From NCBI RefSeq assembly GCF_000526315.1, contig NZ_JAFV01000001.1:2914001-2978000 (forward strand): 64,000 nucleotides of DNA, in the 5' to 3' direction. Origin of the DNA: Methylopila sp. 73B (lineage in GTDB: Bacteria > Pseudomonadota > Alphaproteobacteria > Rhizobiales > Methylopilaceae). Below the pieces are notes generated by a model. That model was not told where the DNA came from, did no database searches, and saw only the letters and a list, made by a program, of their open reading frames with translations. A program made the translations under genes and the position numbers. Positions 47,829-56,539 of this stretch are shown one piece after another; the stretch's first letter is position 1, and each line of letters starts with the position of its first letter.

Positions 47829-49319
47829 TCAGCCGAGCTTCAACACGACCGACTTGGTCTGAAGGTATTCGTCCACGTGGTGGAGCCCGGATTCCCGGCC
47901 GTAGCCGCTCGCCTTGTAGCCGCCGAAGGGAACCACCGGGTCCAGCCCGCCATAGGTGTTGACCCAGACGGTGCCGGAGCGAATGGCCTTCGCCATGCGG
48001 TGCGCCGTGCCGACATTCTGCGTCCATACGCCGCCGCCGAGACCGAAGGGCGTCGCGTTCGAGATCCGTGCCGCCTCCTCGATCGTGTCGAAGGGGATCG
48101 CGGAGGCGACCGGGCCGAAGATCTCCTCCTGCGCCACCCGCATATCGTTGTGGACGCCGGACAGCACCGTCGGCTCGACGAAGAAGCCGTCCTTGAGTTT
48201 GCCCTCCGTCAGCCGCGCGCCACCGGCAGCCGCGACGGCGCCTTCTCCAAGGCCGATGCCGATGTAGTCGGTCACGCGGTCGAGCTGCTTGGCGTTGACC
48301 ACCGGGCCGATCTGCGTCGCGGGATCCATTCCGTCGCCGACCTTGAGGGACTTGGCGTAGGTTGAAACGCGCGCAACAAACTCCTCGTAGATCGGCCGTT
48401 CGATCAGCAGCCGCGTGCCCGCGCAACAGATCTGGCCGGTGTTGGCGAAGACGCCCATGCCGGCGCCGGCGACCGCCGCCTCCATGTCGCAATCCGCGAA
48501 GATCACGTCCGGCGACTTGCCGCCGAGCTCCAGCGTCACGCGCTTGATGTTGCTCTTGGAGGCTTCGATGATCTTGCGGCCGGTGACGTCGGAGCCTGTG
48601 AAGGCGATCTTGTCGACGTCCATGTGGGCCGCGAGCGCCGCGCCCGCGGTGTGGCCGAAGCCGGGAACCACGTTGACGACGCCGGCGGGCACGCCGGCCT
48701 CCAGCAGCAGCTCGCCCAGCCGCAACGCCGTCAGCGGCGCGTCTTCCGCCGGCTTCAGCACCATCGTGCAGCCGGTCGCGAGAACCGGGCCGAGTTTCCA
48801 GATCGTCGAGGTCAGCGGCGCGTTCCAGGGCGTGATCGCGCCCACGACGCCGATCGGCTCCTTCAGCGTGTAGCTGAAGACCTCGCCCGGAAACGAGTTC
48901 GGCAGCGTCTCGCCGTGGATGGTCGTGCACATGCCGGCGTAGAAGCGGATCATGCCGAGCGCGCGGGTCTTCCGCGCGCGCGCGAAGGTGATCGGCGCGC
49001 CCATGTCGAGCACGTCGGTGCGCGTCAGCTCCTCGAAATGCTTGTCGACGAGATCGGCGAACTTCAGCAGGCACTCCTGCCGCTGGAACGGGGTGAACCG
49101 GCTCCACGGGCCTTCGAAGGCGCGCCGCGCGGCGGCGACGGCGATCTCGATGTCCGCCGCGTCGCCTTCGGCGACGTTCGCCAGAAGCTCGCCGGTCGCG
49201 GGGTTGCGGGTCTCGAAGGTGCGGCCGGCCTGTGCGTCCACACGCTTGCCGTCGATGATCAGCTGCTTGGTGGGTGCGTCGGCGGGCTCGGCCGCCGCAA
49301 TGCTGAGGCTCATGGTCAT
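47829..49319 (-). CDS. NAD(P)-dependent aldehyde dehydrogenase
   Basis: 496 residues, full-length ALDH. The oxyanion Asn is in ITPWNAPLT, the cofactor Lys in MVLKPAED, and the catalytic residues are E264 (LELGGKSP) and C298 (NTGQICCAGT). EEIFGPVASAIPF is also intact. Third gene of the LLM monooxygenase operon, 52 bases after the lactone-oxidase-type gene, so it probably oxidises the aldehyde released by the upstream flavoenzymes. Exact substrate unknown. Confidence 0.93.
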   Translation of the reverse strand: MTMSLSIAAAEPADAPTKQLIIDGKRVDAQAGRTFETRNPATGELLANVAEGDAADIEIAVAAARRAFEGPWSRFTPFQRQECLLKFADLVDKHFEELTRTDVLDMGAPITFARARKTRALGMIRFYAGMCTTIHGETLPNSFPGEVFSYTLKEPIGVVGAITPWNAPLTSTIWKLGPVLATGCTMVLKPAEDAPLTALRLGELLLEAGVPAGVVNVVPGFGHTAGAALAAHMDVDKIAFTGSDVTGRKIIEASKSNIKRVTLELGGKSPDVIFADCDMEAAVAGAGMGVFANTGQICCAGTRLLIERPIYEEFVARVSTYAKSLKVGDGMDPATQIGPVVNAKQLDRVTDYIGIGLGEGAVAAAGGARLTEGKLKDGFFVEPTVLSGVHNDMRVAQEEIFGPVASAIPFDTIEEAARISNATPFGLGGGVWTQNVGTAHRMAKAIRSGTVWVNTYGGLDPVVPFGGYKASGYGRESGLHHVDEYLQTKSVVLKLG

Positions 49320-49371
49320 AACTGTTCCAAGTCGGTTCGGGCGCGCGGCGTCGTTCAGGCGACGGCCTTGA

Positions 49372-50640
49372 TCAGGCGAAGAGCGCCCGGAGATGGTCGT
49401 TCAGGAACACGCCGTCGGGATCGATCTCGCGACGGATTTTCTTGAAGGCGTCGTAGCGCGGGTAGAGCCGCTCCAGCCGCTGCGGGGACATGAAGTGATG
49501 CTTGCCCCAGTGCGGACGGGCCTCGAAGCGATCGAGGATCTCGTCCATCTCCTGAAGCATGCCCCAGCTCCAGTGCTCCAGCGGCCCGGAGATCGAGAGC
49601 GCGTAGCCGGCGCGGTCGGCGTAGGCGCTGAGATAGCTGTCGTCGGCCTTCACCGGGCGGCACTCGACGGGGTAGATCGCCTGCGGATATTTCGCGATGA
49701 AGCGCTCGCGCACCTCCGCGAAGGCCTCCTCGAAGCGTTCGAACGGCACGGCGTATTCGATTTCCCGGAAGTTCGGGATGTAGGGGTTCGGGAAGATCAT
49801 CGAGCTGTACCCGAACTGTTCGCCCGGCTGCAGCTCGGGCGCGGGCTCGTCCACGGGCACGGCGTTGTAGGTGCGCATGTGGCAGATGTCGTGGTCGCGC
49901 GTCGCGTGCGACGGCACGACGCCGCCCGGCAGCACGTAGAGTTCCGCGGACTCTTTGCGGGGGAGCCAGAAGAACCAGAACGTCCGGTTGTCCGCGAGCC
50001 TTTGGTGCAGACCCTCGATGCAGTCCTCGACGTCCGTGTTCCAGGAGCGCTTGTGGATGTTGTAGGACGGGACGGCCTGGATGGTGAGCGACACGATCAG
50101 CCCGAACATGCCGATCGAGGCGCGGAACGCCTTGAACAGCTCCCCGTCCTTTTCCTGGGACAGATCGAGGAAATCGCCGTCCGCGGTGACGATCCGCGCG
50201 GCGATCATCTGCATGGACATGCACGGCAAGGTGATCCCCGCCCCGTGCGTCGCGGTCATGATCGCGCCGGTCACGCTCTGCGTGTCGATGTCGCCCTGAT
50301 TGTTGAGCGACATGCCGACCGTCCGGAGATAACGGCTCAGGTCGCCGACGCGGATGCCGGGCTGGACCGTGACTTGACGCTTGTCACGGTCGACGGCGAC
50401 GACCTCGTTGAAGGCGTCGAAGTCGACATGGACGCCCGGCGTCGGCACGACGGCGGGATTGGAGTGCCCGGCGCCGCTCGCGCGGATAGGCAGGCCGAGC
50501 TTCCGCGCGGCGAGCACGATCGCGCGCACGTCCTCCTCCGACCGCGGCCGCGCCGTGTAGGCCGGCACGAAGTACTGTTCACCGAACCAGTTGACCCAGA
50601 GCTTGCCCGGCTGGAGCAGACCTGTATCCGTGCTCAGCAT
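49372..50640 (-). CDS. FAD-linked oxidase, D-arabinono-1,4-lactone/L-gulonolactone oxidase family
   Basis: 422 residues. The FAD_binding_4 domain has ASGAGHSN, with H59 as the usual covalent-FAD position, and SVTGAIMTATHGAG. The C-terminal ALO domain includes HWGKHHF (~378) typical of sugar-lactone and sugar-alcohol oxidases. Family members oxidise polyols, sugar lactones or related alcohols with oxygen. Starts two bases after the LLM monooxygenase stop, so it is tightly coupled to it. The role in this operon may be alcohol-to-aldehyde oxidation ahead of the aldehyde dehydrogenase. Confidence 0.88.
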   Translation of the reverse strand: MLSTDTGLLQPGKLWVNWFGEQYFVPAYTARPRSEEDVRAIVLAARKLGLPIRASGAGHSNPAVVPTPGVHVDFDAFNEVVAVDRDKRQVTVQPGIRVGDLSRYLRTVGMSLNNQGDIDTQSVTGAIMTATHGAGITLPCMSMQMIAARIVTADGDFLDLSQEKDGELFKAFRASIGMFGLIVSLTIQAVPSYNIHKRSWNTDVEDCIEGLHQRLADNRTFWFFWLPRKESAELYVLPGGVVPSHATRDHDICHMRTYNAVPVDEPAPELQPGEQFGYSSMIFPNPYIPNFREIEYAVPFERFEEAFAEVRERFIAKYPQAIYPVECRPVKADDSYLSAYADRAGYALSISGPLEHWSWGMLQEMDEILDRFEARPHWGKHHFMSPQRLERLYPRYDAFKKIRREIDPDGVFLNDHLRALFA

Positions 50641-50642
50641 GC

Positions 50643-51764
50643 TCAGGCCCCCGCGGCGCGCTTCAGTTCGACCGGCGCCGCCTCGAGCGCCGCATTCACC
50701 CGCGGCATCACCTCCTTGGCGAGGAGCTCCATCGAGCGTCGCATCACGGCTTTGTCGCTCCAGTCGTGCGACGTCATCATCAGCGTTTCGAACGGGCCAA
50801 CCTCTTCGCGCAGCGCCAGGATCTTCGCAGCGACCGTCTCCGGGCTTCCGTAGATCACGAAATTGTCCCGAACCAGCTCATGGGTGATCGTCTCCGGCGG
50901 CGTGTCGGCGAAGGGCGCGAGCAGGGCCGCCGATCCCATGCGGGCGTACACCTGGAACATGTAATCGTAGTACCAGTCATAGGCTCCGCCCGTCGTCTTG
51001 ACGTAGGCTTCGGCCTCCGCGTCGGTCGGCGCGACGAAGATGCTGCGCGCGACGCGCCAGTTCGCGCCGTCCGGCGTCTTGCCGAGCTTGGCCATCTCGT
51101 CGCAATAGGTCTCCCAGTGGGTCTTCACGACCCAGGAGGCGACGAAGTTCGCCGAGATCGGCATCAGGTCTTCCCGAGCCGCCACCCGGATCGATCCGGA
51201 ATTCGGACTGCTGACGGAGACTGCGAGCTTCGGGTGCGGCTTCTGCAGCGTCTTCGGAAGCGGCCCGACGCCGAGATCCGGCCAGAGCATATCCTTGAGC
51301 TGGACCTTCCAGAACTTGCCCTGGACGTCATAGGGCGGGTCGGACGCCCAGATCGTCTTCATGATGGAGAGCGAGTCCAGCATCATCGCGGTGCGGTCGG
51401 CCTTCACGAGATCGAAGATCTCGAAGTCCGACCCGAGGCCGCCGGTCCCGATGCCCAGGATCAGCCGGCCCTTCGTCAGGTGGTCGAGCAGGGCGACGTG
51501 GGACGACAGTTGCGCCGGATGATAGATCGGAAGCGAGACGACGCCCGTGCCGAGCTTCATGGTCTTCGTCTGCGCGGCGATGTGCGCAAGAAAGATCAGC
51601 GGCGAAGAGATCTGCTCGATCTCGGACGAGTAATGCTCGCCGATCCAGCCTTCCTCAAAGCCGAGTTCATCGGCAAGCCTGAAGGCCTCGAGGTCTTCGG
51701 CGAGCGTTTCCGGATAGTTCCGGTTCATCGCGTGCATCGGCATCATGAACAGTGAGAGCTTCAA
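50643..51764 (-). CDS. LLM-class flavin-dependent monooxygenase
   Basis: 373 residues, luciferase-like barrel: LADELGFEEGWIGEHY, SSPLIFLAHIAAQTKTMKLGTGVV (in pieces), HLTKGRLILGIGTGGLGSDFEIF and ARSIFVAPTDAEAEAYV. The TTG start is supported by GAGGCG eight bases upstream and by a sigma-54 promoter whose predicted transcript starts about 30 bases before it. It needs reduced flavin, likely from the flavin reductase encoded divergently at 52076. Resembles limonene-monooxygenase/alkanal-monooxygenase-type proteins, but the substrate cannot be assigned. First gene of the oxidative operon. Confidence 0.88.
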   Translation of the reverse strand: MKLSLFMMPMHAMNRNYPETLAEDLEAFRLADELGFEEGWIGEHYSSEIEQISSPLIFLAHIAAQTKTMKLGTGVVSLPIYHPAQLSSHVALLDHLTKGRLILGIGTGGLGSDFEIFDLVKADRTAMMLDSLSIMKTIWASDPPYDVQGKFWKVQLKDMLWPDLGVGPLPKTLQKPHPKLAVSVSSPNSGSIRVAAREDLMPISANFVASWVVKTHWETYCDEMAKLGKTPDGANWRVARSIFVAPTDAEAEAYVKTTGGAYDWYYDYMFQVYARMGSAALLAPFADTPPETITHELVRDNFVIYGSPETVAAKILALREEVGPFETLMMTSHDWSDKAVMRRSMELLAKEVMPRVNAALEAAPVELKRAAGA

Positions 51765-51805
51765 GGCGGCGCCTCATTGCTTAGGAGGTGGTCCGGCCCA
51801 GCGCC

Positions 51806-51820
51806 GCAAGAGCCATGCCA
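51806..51820 (-). promoter_or_regulatory. Sigma-54 promoter of the LLM monooxygenase operon
   Basis: Minus-strand TGGCATGGCTCTTGC, GG and GC 10 bases apart, one departure from the -24 consensus. The predicted transcript start near 51794 gives a ~30-base leader to the TTG at 51764. Confidence 0.8.
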
Positions 51821-51939
51821 GCGGGAACGAGGCATCCGCCTTGGCGCCTCCAAACCGCTGATCGGGCTCAGCAACCGGGGCCGCTCGCCAAACGGCTGCG
51901 CCGGGGATGACGGGGCGGGAAGCGGCGCGGCCTCGCGAC

Positions 51940-51956
51940 GTCTCAGATCAGCGACA
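51940..51956. promoter_or_regulatory. Candidate activator site (UAS) 2
   Basis: GTCTCAGATCAGCGACA, the same GTCTC-N6-GCGACA layout as at 45777. It lies between two divergent sigma-54 promoters, 120 bases from the minus-strand one and 64 bases from the plus-strand one, so one bound activator could serve both. Confidence 0.5.
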
Positions 51957-52019
51957 TCCGTCGCCTCAGCGTCGAGACGAACCGCTGTCTCGCGCCTCGT
52001 CGGCGGCGGACGGCCCCGG

Positions 52020-52034
52020 TGGCATGGCGTTTGC
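52020..52034 (+). promoter_or_regulatory. Sigma-54 promoter of the flavin reductase operon
   Basis: TGGCATGGCGTTTGC, correct 10-base spacing between GG and GC. Transcript start is predicted near 52046, 30 bases before ATG 52076. This also shows that the open frame reaching up to 52019 is not the true start. Confidence 0.8.
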
Positions 52035-52075
52035 CGACTGAGCGGCTGCGGCGAAAGCCGGCACAGGAGCCTTCG

Positions 52076-52576
52076 ATGATCGATCCCTCAGAGTTCAAGC
52101 GCGGCATGCGGCGGCTCGCCTCCGGCGTGTCCGTGATCACGACGATAGACGGCGGCGTTCCGCACGGCTTCGCGGCGACGGCCGTGACCTCGGTCGCGGC
52201 CGAGCCCCGGCCGACGCTGCTGATCTGCGTGAACCGCCAGGTCTCCTGCCACGACGTGATCGGCCGCGCGGGAGTGTTCTGCGTGAACCTGCTCGCCGAA
52301 GACGACATGGACACCGCGCAACTCTTCAGCGCGTCCGAGCGCCGTCACCGGCGCTTCGTCGAGACCGCGTGGCGGCCGTTGTCGACGGGAGCGCCGGCGC
52401 TGGCCGGCGCCCTCGCGAGCTTCGACTGCACGATCGCCGAGGCGGTGCCGGTCCAGAGCCACACCGTTTTCATCGCGACCGTCGTCGACATCGCGATGCG
52501 CAGCGACGAGGCCCGCCCGCTTCTTTATGCGGGCGGGCGCTTCGACGCGCTGCGCTCAGCCCTGGCGCCGGCATGA
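52076..52576 (+). CDS. Flavin reductase (flavin:NAD(P)H oxidoreductase) family protein
   Basis: 166 residues. Flavin_reduct fold: MRRLASGVSVITTIDGGVPHGFAATAVTSVA at the start, LLICVNRQVSCHDVI, GVFCVNLLAEDD, and a C-terminal LLYAGGRFDAL. Supplies reduced FMN/FAD, most likely to the divergent LLM monooxygenase, forming a two-component system. AGGAG seven bases upstream of ATG 52076 and the sigma-54 promoter at 52020-52034 fix the start. Followed 25 bases later by a DadA-like gene. Confidence 0.92.
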   Translation: MIDPSEFKRGMRRLASGVSVITTIDGGVPHGFAATAVTSVAAEPRPTLLICVNRQVSCHDVIGRAGVFCVNLLAEDDMDTAQLFSASERRHRRFVETAWRPLSTGAPALAGALASFDCTIAEAVPVQSHTVFIATVVDIAMRSDEARPLLYAGGRFDALRSALAPA

Positions 52577-52601
52577 TCGGGCGGACCGGCGGAGAGCTGT
52601 C

Positions 52602-53846
52602 ATGAAGATCGTCGTCATCGGCGGCGGCGCCGTCGGCGTTGCGTCCGCAAGCTTCGCGCTCAGAGACGGCCACGACGTCACGTTGATCGAGCCGGGAGGG
52701 ATCGCCGAGGGAGCGAGCTTCGGCAACGCCGGCTGCCTCAACGCCTCCTCGGTCGTCCCGATGTCGATGCCGGGCAACCTGTCCAAGATCCCCGGTTGGC
52801 TGCTCGATCCGCTTGGGCCGTTGTCGATCCGCTGGGCCTACGCGCCGAAGATCGCGCCATGGATCTACCGTTTCCTGAAAGCGGGATCCCCTGACCGCGT
52901 CGCGCAACAGGCCGGCGCGCTCGCCGGCCTGTTGCGCGACAGCTACGGGTCCTATCAGCCGTTGGTGAAGAACGCGGGCGCGGAAGGGCTGTTGAGACGC
53001 CAGGGTCATCTGGTCGTCTACCGCTCCAAGGAGGATTTCGACGGCGACGCTCTCGGCTGGCGCCTGCGGCGCGACAACGGGATCGCCTTCGAGGTGCTGA
53101 CCCGCGACGCTCTCTGGCAGCAGGAGTCCAGCCTCTCCCGCGACTACCGCATTGGCGTCTTCGTGCCCGACAACGGGCATACCGTGAACCCCAACCGCCT
53201 GATCTCCCTGCTTGCCGAAGCCTTCGTTCGCGACGGCGGCACCATCGAGCGCACGCGTGCGGTTGGGTTCGATCTCGAGGGAGACCGACTTCGGGCGGTG
53301 CGTACGACTGGCGGCCGCGTGGAGGCCGACCGCGCGGTCGTGGCCGCCGGCGCCTGGTCCAAGCCGCTCGCGCAGGAGCTGGGCGACGACGTGCCCCTCG
53401 ACACCGAGCGCGGCTATCACATCATGATCAAGGATCCGGAGATCGCGCCGCGCTCGTCGATCCTCGACGCGACGGGCAAGTTCGTCGCCACGTCGATGGA
53501 GACGGGCCTTCGCCTGGCCGGCACCGTGGAGTTCGCGGGGCTCGCCGCGCAACCCGACTGGCGGCGCGCCCGGATGTTGCTGACGCTCGGCCAGCGGCTG
53601 TTTCCGGGCCTGAAGCGCGACTATCCGGAGGAGCGCCTCACCCAGTGGATGGGCTTCCGTCCAAGCATGCCCGATTCCCTGCCCGTGATCGGCCGCGCGA
53701 GCCGATCGCGCGACGTCGTCTACGCCTTCGGGCATGGGCACATCGGCCTGGCCTCGGGCGCGAGGACCGGCCAAGTGGTGGCGGACCTGCTCGCCGACCG
53801 GGCGCCTTCCATCCCAATCGGAGCCTTCTCCCCGACCAGGGCGTGA
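52602..53846 (+). CDS. DadA-like FAD-dependent amino/imino-compound oxidoreductase
   Basis: 414 residues, DAO family. The dinucleotide site is MKIVVIGGGAVGVASA (glycines 7-12), followed by EGASFGNAGCLNASSVVPMSMPG, GHTVNPNRLI and the C-terminal GFRPSMPDSLPVIGRAS and FGHGHIGLASGARTG blocks. This group dehydrogenates D-amino acids and related secondary amines. Start ATG 52602 has GGAGAG just upstream. In this regulon it points to a nitrogen-bearing substrate or intermediate. Probable partner electron acceptor is the quinone pool. Confidence 0.9.
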   Translation: MKIVVIGGGAVGVASASFALRDGHDVTLIEPGGIAEGASFGNAGCLNASSVVPMSMPGNLSKIPGWLLDPLGPLSIRWAYAPKIAPWIYRFLKAGSPDRVAQQAGALAGLLRDSYGSYQPLVKNAGAEGLLRRQGHLVVYRSKEDFDGDALGWRLRRDNGIAFEVLTRDALWQQESSLSRDYRIGVFVPDNGHTVNPNRLISLLAEAFVRDGGTIERTRAVGFDLEGDRLRAVRTTGGRVEADRAVVAAGAWSKPLAQELGDDVPLDTERGYHIMIKDPEIAPRSSILDATGKFVATSMETGLRLAGTVEFAGLAAQPDWRRARMLLTLGQRLFPGLKRDYPEERLTQWMGFRPSMPDSLPVIGRASRSRDVVYAFGHGHIGLASGARTGQVVADLLADRAPSIPIGAFSPTRA

Positions 53847-54013
53847 AGCGCCTTCCCTCGCTTTCCTGATGATCAGGCAGCCAGCGGCATCCCGGAGGAT
53901 GGGCGCGGGTCGTCAAGCTCGGCCCCGTTGGGCCGTAGCTCGCCGCGATTGCGGCGGAGCCTGCGAGCGCGGGTCGGATGGCGAAGGCGCTGCGATGGCG
54001 GAACTCGGGCCAT

Positions 54014-54047
54014 TCTGCCCCCGGCGGCGCGCGCCGCCGGGGGCAGA
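54014..54047. terminator. 34-base perfect palindrome between convergent genes
   Basis: Arms TCTGCCCCCGGCGGCGC (54014-54030) and its exact complement to 54047, with no unpaired loop base. Placed between the DadA-like gene (+) and catalase gene (-), 34 bases from the catalase stop. Without a T tract it is a probable two-way transcription barrier. The other bases of 53847-54080 show no gene. Confidence 0.6.
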
Positions 54048-54080
54048 GTGCCGGTCGCCGCCCTGCTGCCGCGGCGAGGC

Positions 54081-56177
54081 TTATGCGAGGATCCGCACCT
54101 TCGGTTCGCGGTCCCACTGACGGGTGCGCGCAGGCGCGAGAAACGCGTCCGGGCCGCTTTTGAGCTCCACCACGCCGGCGTCCGGCTCGACGCCCGCCTT
54201 GTCGAGCAGGGGCTGCGCCTCTCTCGTGTACCCGATCGCCTTCAGGTGCCCGAAGGCGTCCTTGGCGAAGTCGACCGCGGCGCCTTCCTTGAGAAGCTCG
54301 GCGCAGCCGGCTTCGGACGCCACGATCGCGACCGCGTCGAAGATGACCGAGGGCGCGCCCTGCAGTTGGGCGTCGGCTTTCAGTTTCTCGCCGCCCTTGA
54401 GCGTCACGCCGCCGATCTTCAGCGCGACGATCTTGACCTTCGCGCCTTCGGCCTCGGCTGCCGTCTTGAGCGCCTCGACGATCGCGCCGTCGGCCCCGTC
54501 GGTGATCAGCAGTCCCAAGGCCCGGCCCCGAAGCGTTTCCGGGTATTTGTCGACGATGCGAAGCGCAGGCGACGGATCGAGCTCGATCGGTTCGACGGCG
54601 GCTTTCGCCTTCTCCGGCAGGTCCATGGCGAGTCCGGCGGCGACGCGCGCCGCGAGCTCCGCATCGACGTTCATGAGGTTGGCGAGCACCCGCAGCCGCA
54701 CATGTTCGAGCGACACCTTCGAGAGCTCGAACACGATGGCGCTCGCCAGGTGCGCCTGCTCGGGCTTCGTCTGCGACCGGAAGAACAGACGCGCTTGGCT
54801 GAAGTGGTCGGCGAAGGTCTCGGACCGGATCCGCGCCTTGGTTCCTTCGACCGGAACGGCCGCCGTCCGGAAGCCGCCCTTGGGGTCGGCGCGCGGGCCG
54901 CCGTCCTCGCCGGCCTCAGAGAGGCTGTTGGGCTCGTAGTTCGCCCGGCCCTTCGGAACGTTCGTCTGCATCTGTCCGTCGCGCTGGAAATTCTGGAACG
55001 GGCAGCCCTTGGCCTGATTGATCGGAATCTGGTGGAAGTTGACCGTCCCAAGCCGCGAGAGCTGGGTGTCCTGGTACGAGAACAACCGCCCCTGCAACAA
55101 CGGGTCTTCCGAGACGTCGATCCCGGGCGGGATGTTGGTCGGCAGGAACGCGACCTGCTCCGTCTCGGCGAAGAAGTTGTCGGGGTTGCGGTTCAGCACC
55201 ATGCGGCCGATCACGCGGATCGGCGCGACCTCCTCGGGGACGATCTTGGTCGCGTCGAGGATGTCGAACGGCAGCGCGTCGGCTTCCTCCTGGGTGAAGA
55301 GCTGGACGCCGAACTCCCATTCGGGAAACGCGCCGTCCGAGATCGCCTCGTAAAGGTCGCGCCGATGATAATCCGGGTCGGCGCCGGCGATCTTGACCGC
55401 CTCGTCCCAGCAGGTCGACTGCGTGCCGAGCTTGGGCCGCCAGTGAAACTTCACGAGCGTCGCGACGCCGTCCTCGTTCAACAGGCGGAAGGTGTTGACG
55501 CCGAACCCCTCGATCATGCGAAGCGAACGCGGGATGCCGCGATCCGACATCGCCCACATGATCATGTGGGTCGATTCCGGCATCAGGCTGATGAAGTCCC
55601 AGAAGGTGTCGTGAGCCGAAGCCGCCTGAGGATAGCCGCTGTCGGCCTCCATCTTCACCGAGTGGATCAGGTCCGGGAACTTGATCGCGTCCTGGATGAA
55701 GAACACTGGAATATTGTTGCCGACGAGGTCCCAGTTGCCTTCGCTGGTGTAGAACTTCACCGCGAAGCCGCGCACGTCGCGCGGCGTGTCGACCGAGCCG
55801 GCGCCGCCGGCGACGGTCGAGAACCGCGTGAAGACCTCGGTCTTCTTGCCCACTTCGGTGAGGACCTTCGCAGTCGTGACGTCGGCGAGCGACTCCGTCA
55901 GCTCGAAGAAGCCGTGGGCCGCCGAGCCCCGCGCATGGACGATGCGCTCGGGGATCCGCTCATGGTCGAAATGCTGGATCTTCTCGCGAAGGACGAAGTC
56001 CTCGAGCAGCGTTGGGCCGCGGCCGCCCGCCTTCAGCGAATTCTGGTTGTCGCTGATCGGCGCGCCGTGATTGGTGGTGATCCGGGGGTCCGGGCTCGAT
56101 GCGGTCTGATGGAGTTCTCCGCCTGCGCCGAGGTGGGTCGCCGAGGTCGTGTTCTTAGTGCTCTTTGCGTCCGCCAT
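54081..56177 (-). CDS. katE: Catalase, large-subunit HPII type
   Basis: 698 residues. Haem catalase core plus C-terminal class-I-GATase-like domain from ~540 (RGRALGLLITDGADGAIVEAL in pieces). Catalytic H81 (RIVHARGSAAHG), N154 (LVGNNIPVFF) and haem-ligand Y368 (RLFSYQDTQ) each fall exactly 47 positions before the E. coli HPII residues 128, 201 and 415, as I recall those numbers. Removes H2O2 in the cytosol; this would help beside several H2O2-producing flavin oxidases. ATG 56177 has GAGG eight bases upstream; a longer upstream frame is unsupported. Confidence 0.95.
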   Translation of the reverse strand: MADAKSTKNTTSATHLGAGGELHQTASSPDPRITTNHGAPISDNQNSLKAGGRGPTLLEDFVLREKIQHFDHERIPERIVHARGSAAHGFFELTESLADVTTAKVLTEVGKKTEVFTRFSTVAGGAGSVDTPRDVRGFAVKFYTSEGNWDLVGNNIPVFFIQDAIKFPDLIHSVKMEADSGYPQAASAHDTFWDFISLMPESTHMIMWAMSDRGIPRSLRMIEGFGVNTFRLLNEDGVATLVKFHWRPKLGTQSTCWDEAVKIAGADPDYHRRDLYEAISDGAFPEWEFGVQLFTQEEADALPFDILDATKIVPEEVAPIRVIGRMVLNRNPDNFFAETEQVAFLPTNIPPGIDVSEDPLLQGRLFSYQDTQLSRLGTVNFHQIPINQAKGCPFQNFQRDGQMQTNVPKGRANYEPNSLSEAGEDGGPRADPKGGFRTAAVPVEGTKARIRSETFADHFSQARLFFRSQTKPEQAHLASAIVFELSKVSLEHVRLRVLANLMNVDAELAARVAAGLAMDLPEKAKAAVEPIELDPSPALRIVDKYPETLRGRALGLLITDGADGAIVEALKTAAEAEGAKVKIVALKIGGVTLKGGEKLKADAQLQGAPSVIFDAVAIVASEAGCAELLKEGAAVDFAKDAFGHLKAIGYTREAQPLLDKAGVEPDAGVVELKSGPDAFLAPARTRQWDREPKVRILA

Positions 56178-56539
56178 CCTGATCGCCTCATGTCTGTGAA
56201 CTTTGCGCCCCCGGCCTGCAGACGAGCAGCGTCCGTTGAGCGGAGCGGCCGCTCTCCCGCGAGCCCGCTGAACTGAAGCGCTCAGCGGTTCGAAACGTTC
56301 CAGACTCGACGCGCCATTCAGGGCTTTGTGGGTGTCGGCTAGGAGGTCAAAGCGCGACGAACGCCCGACATGACCTCCATGAAAGCATTGTCGTCGAGCG
56401 GGGTGGCGGCTTGGGCGACGGGGAGACGCGAACGGCGAACGACTCCCGGAAACGCGCCTCGGCACAGCAGGACGAGGCCTCGCGTCCTAGTCCCACCACG
56501 GGCGTCGCCCTCGCCCCAGAGGCATTTTCCTAAGCAGAG
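56178..56539. other. 362-base intergenic region upstream of katE
   Basis: No gene seen. On the minus strand GGAAC (56301-56297) is followed after 16 bases by CGCT (56280-56277), one base from the GGAAC-N16/17-CGTT pattern of the alphaproteobacterial general-stress sigma factor EcfG. That would suit a stress catalase. This promoter is only a weak candidate. Nothing else is recognisable. Confidence 0.35.

Noticed and set aside
52019..52075. Upstream start for the flavin reductase gene
   Set aside because: It would begin inside the sigma-54 promoter, before the predicted transcript start, and lacks a ribosome site.
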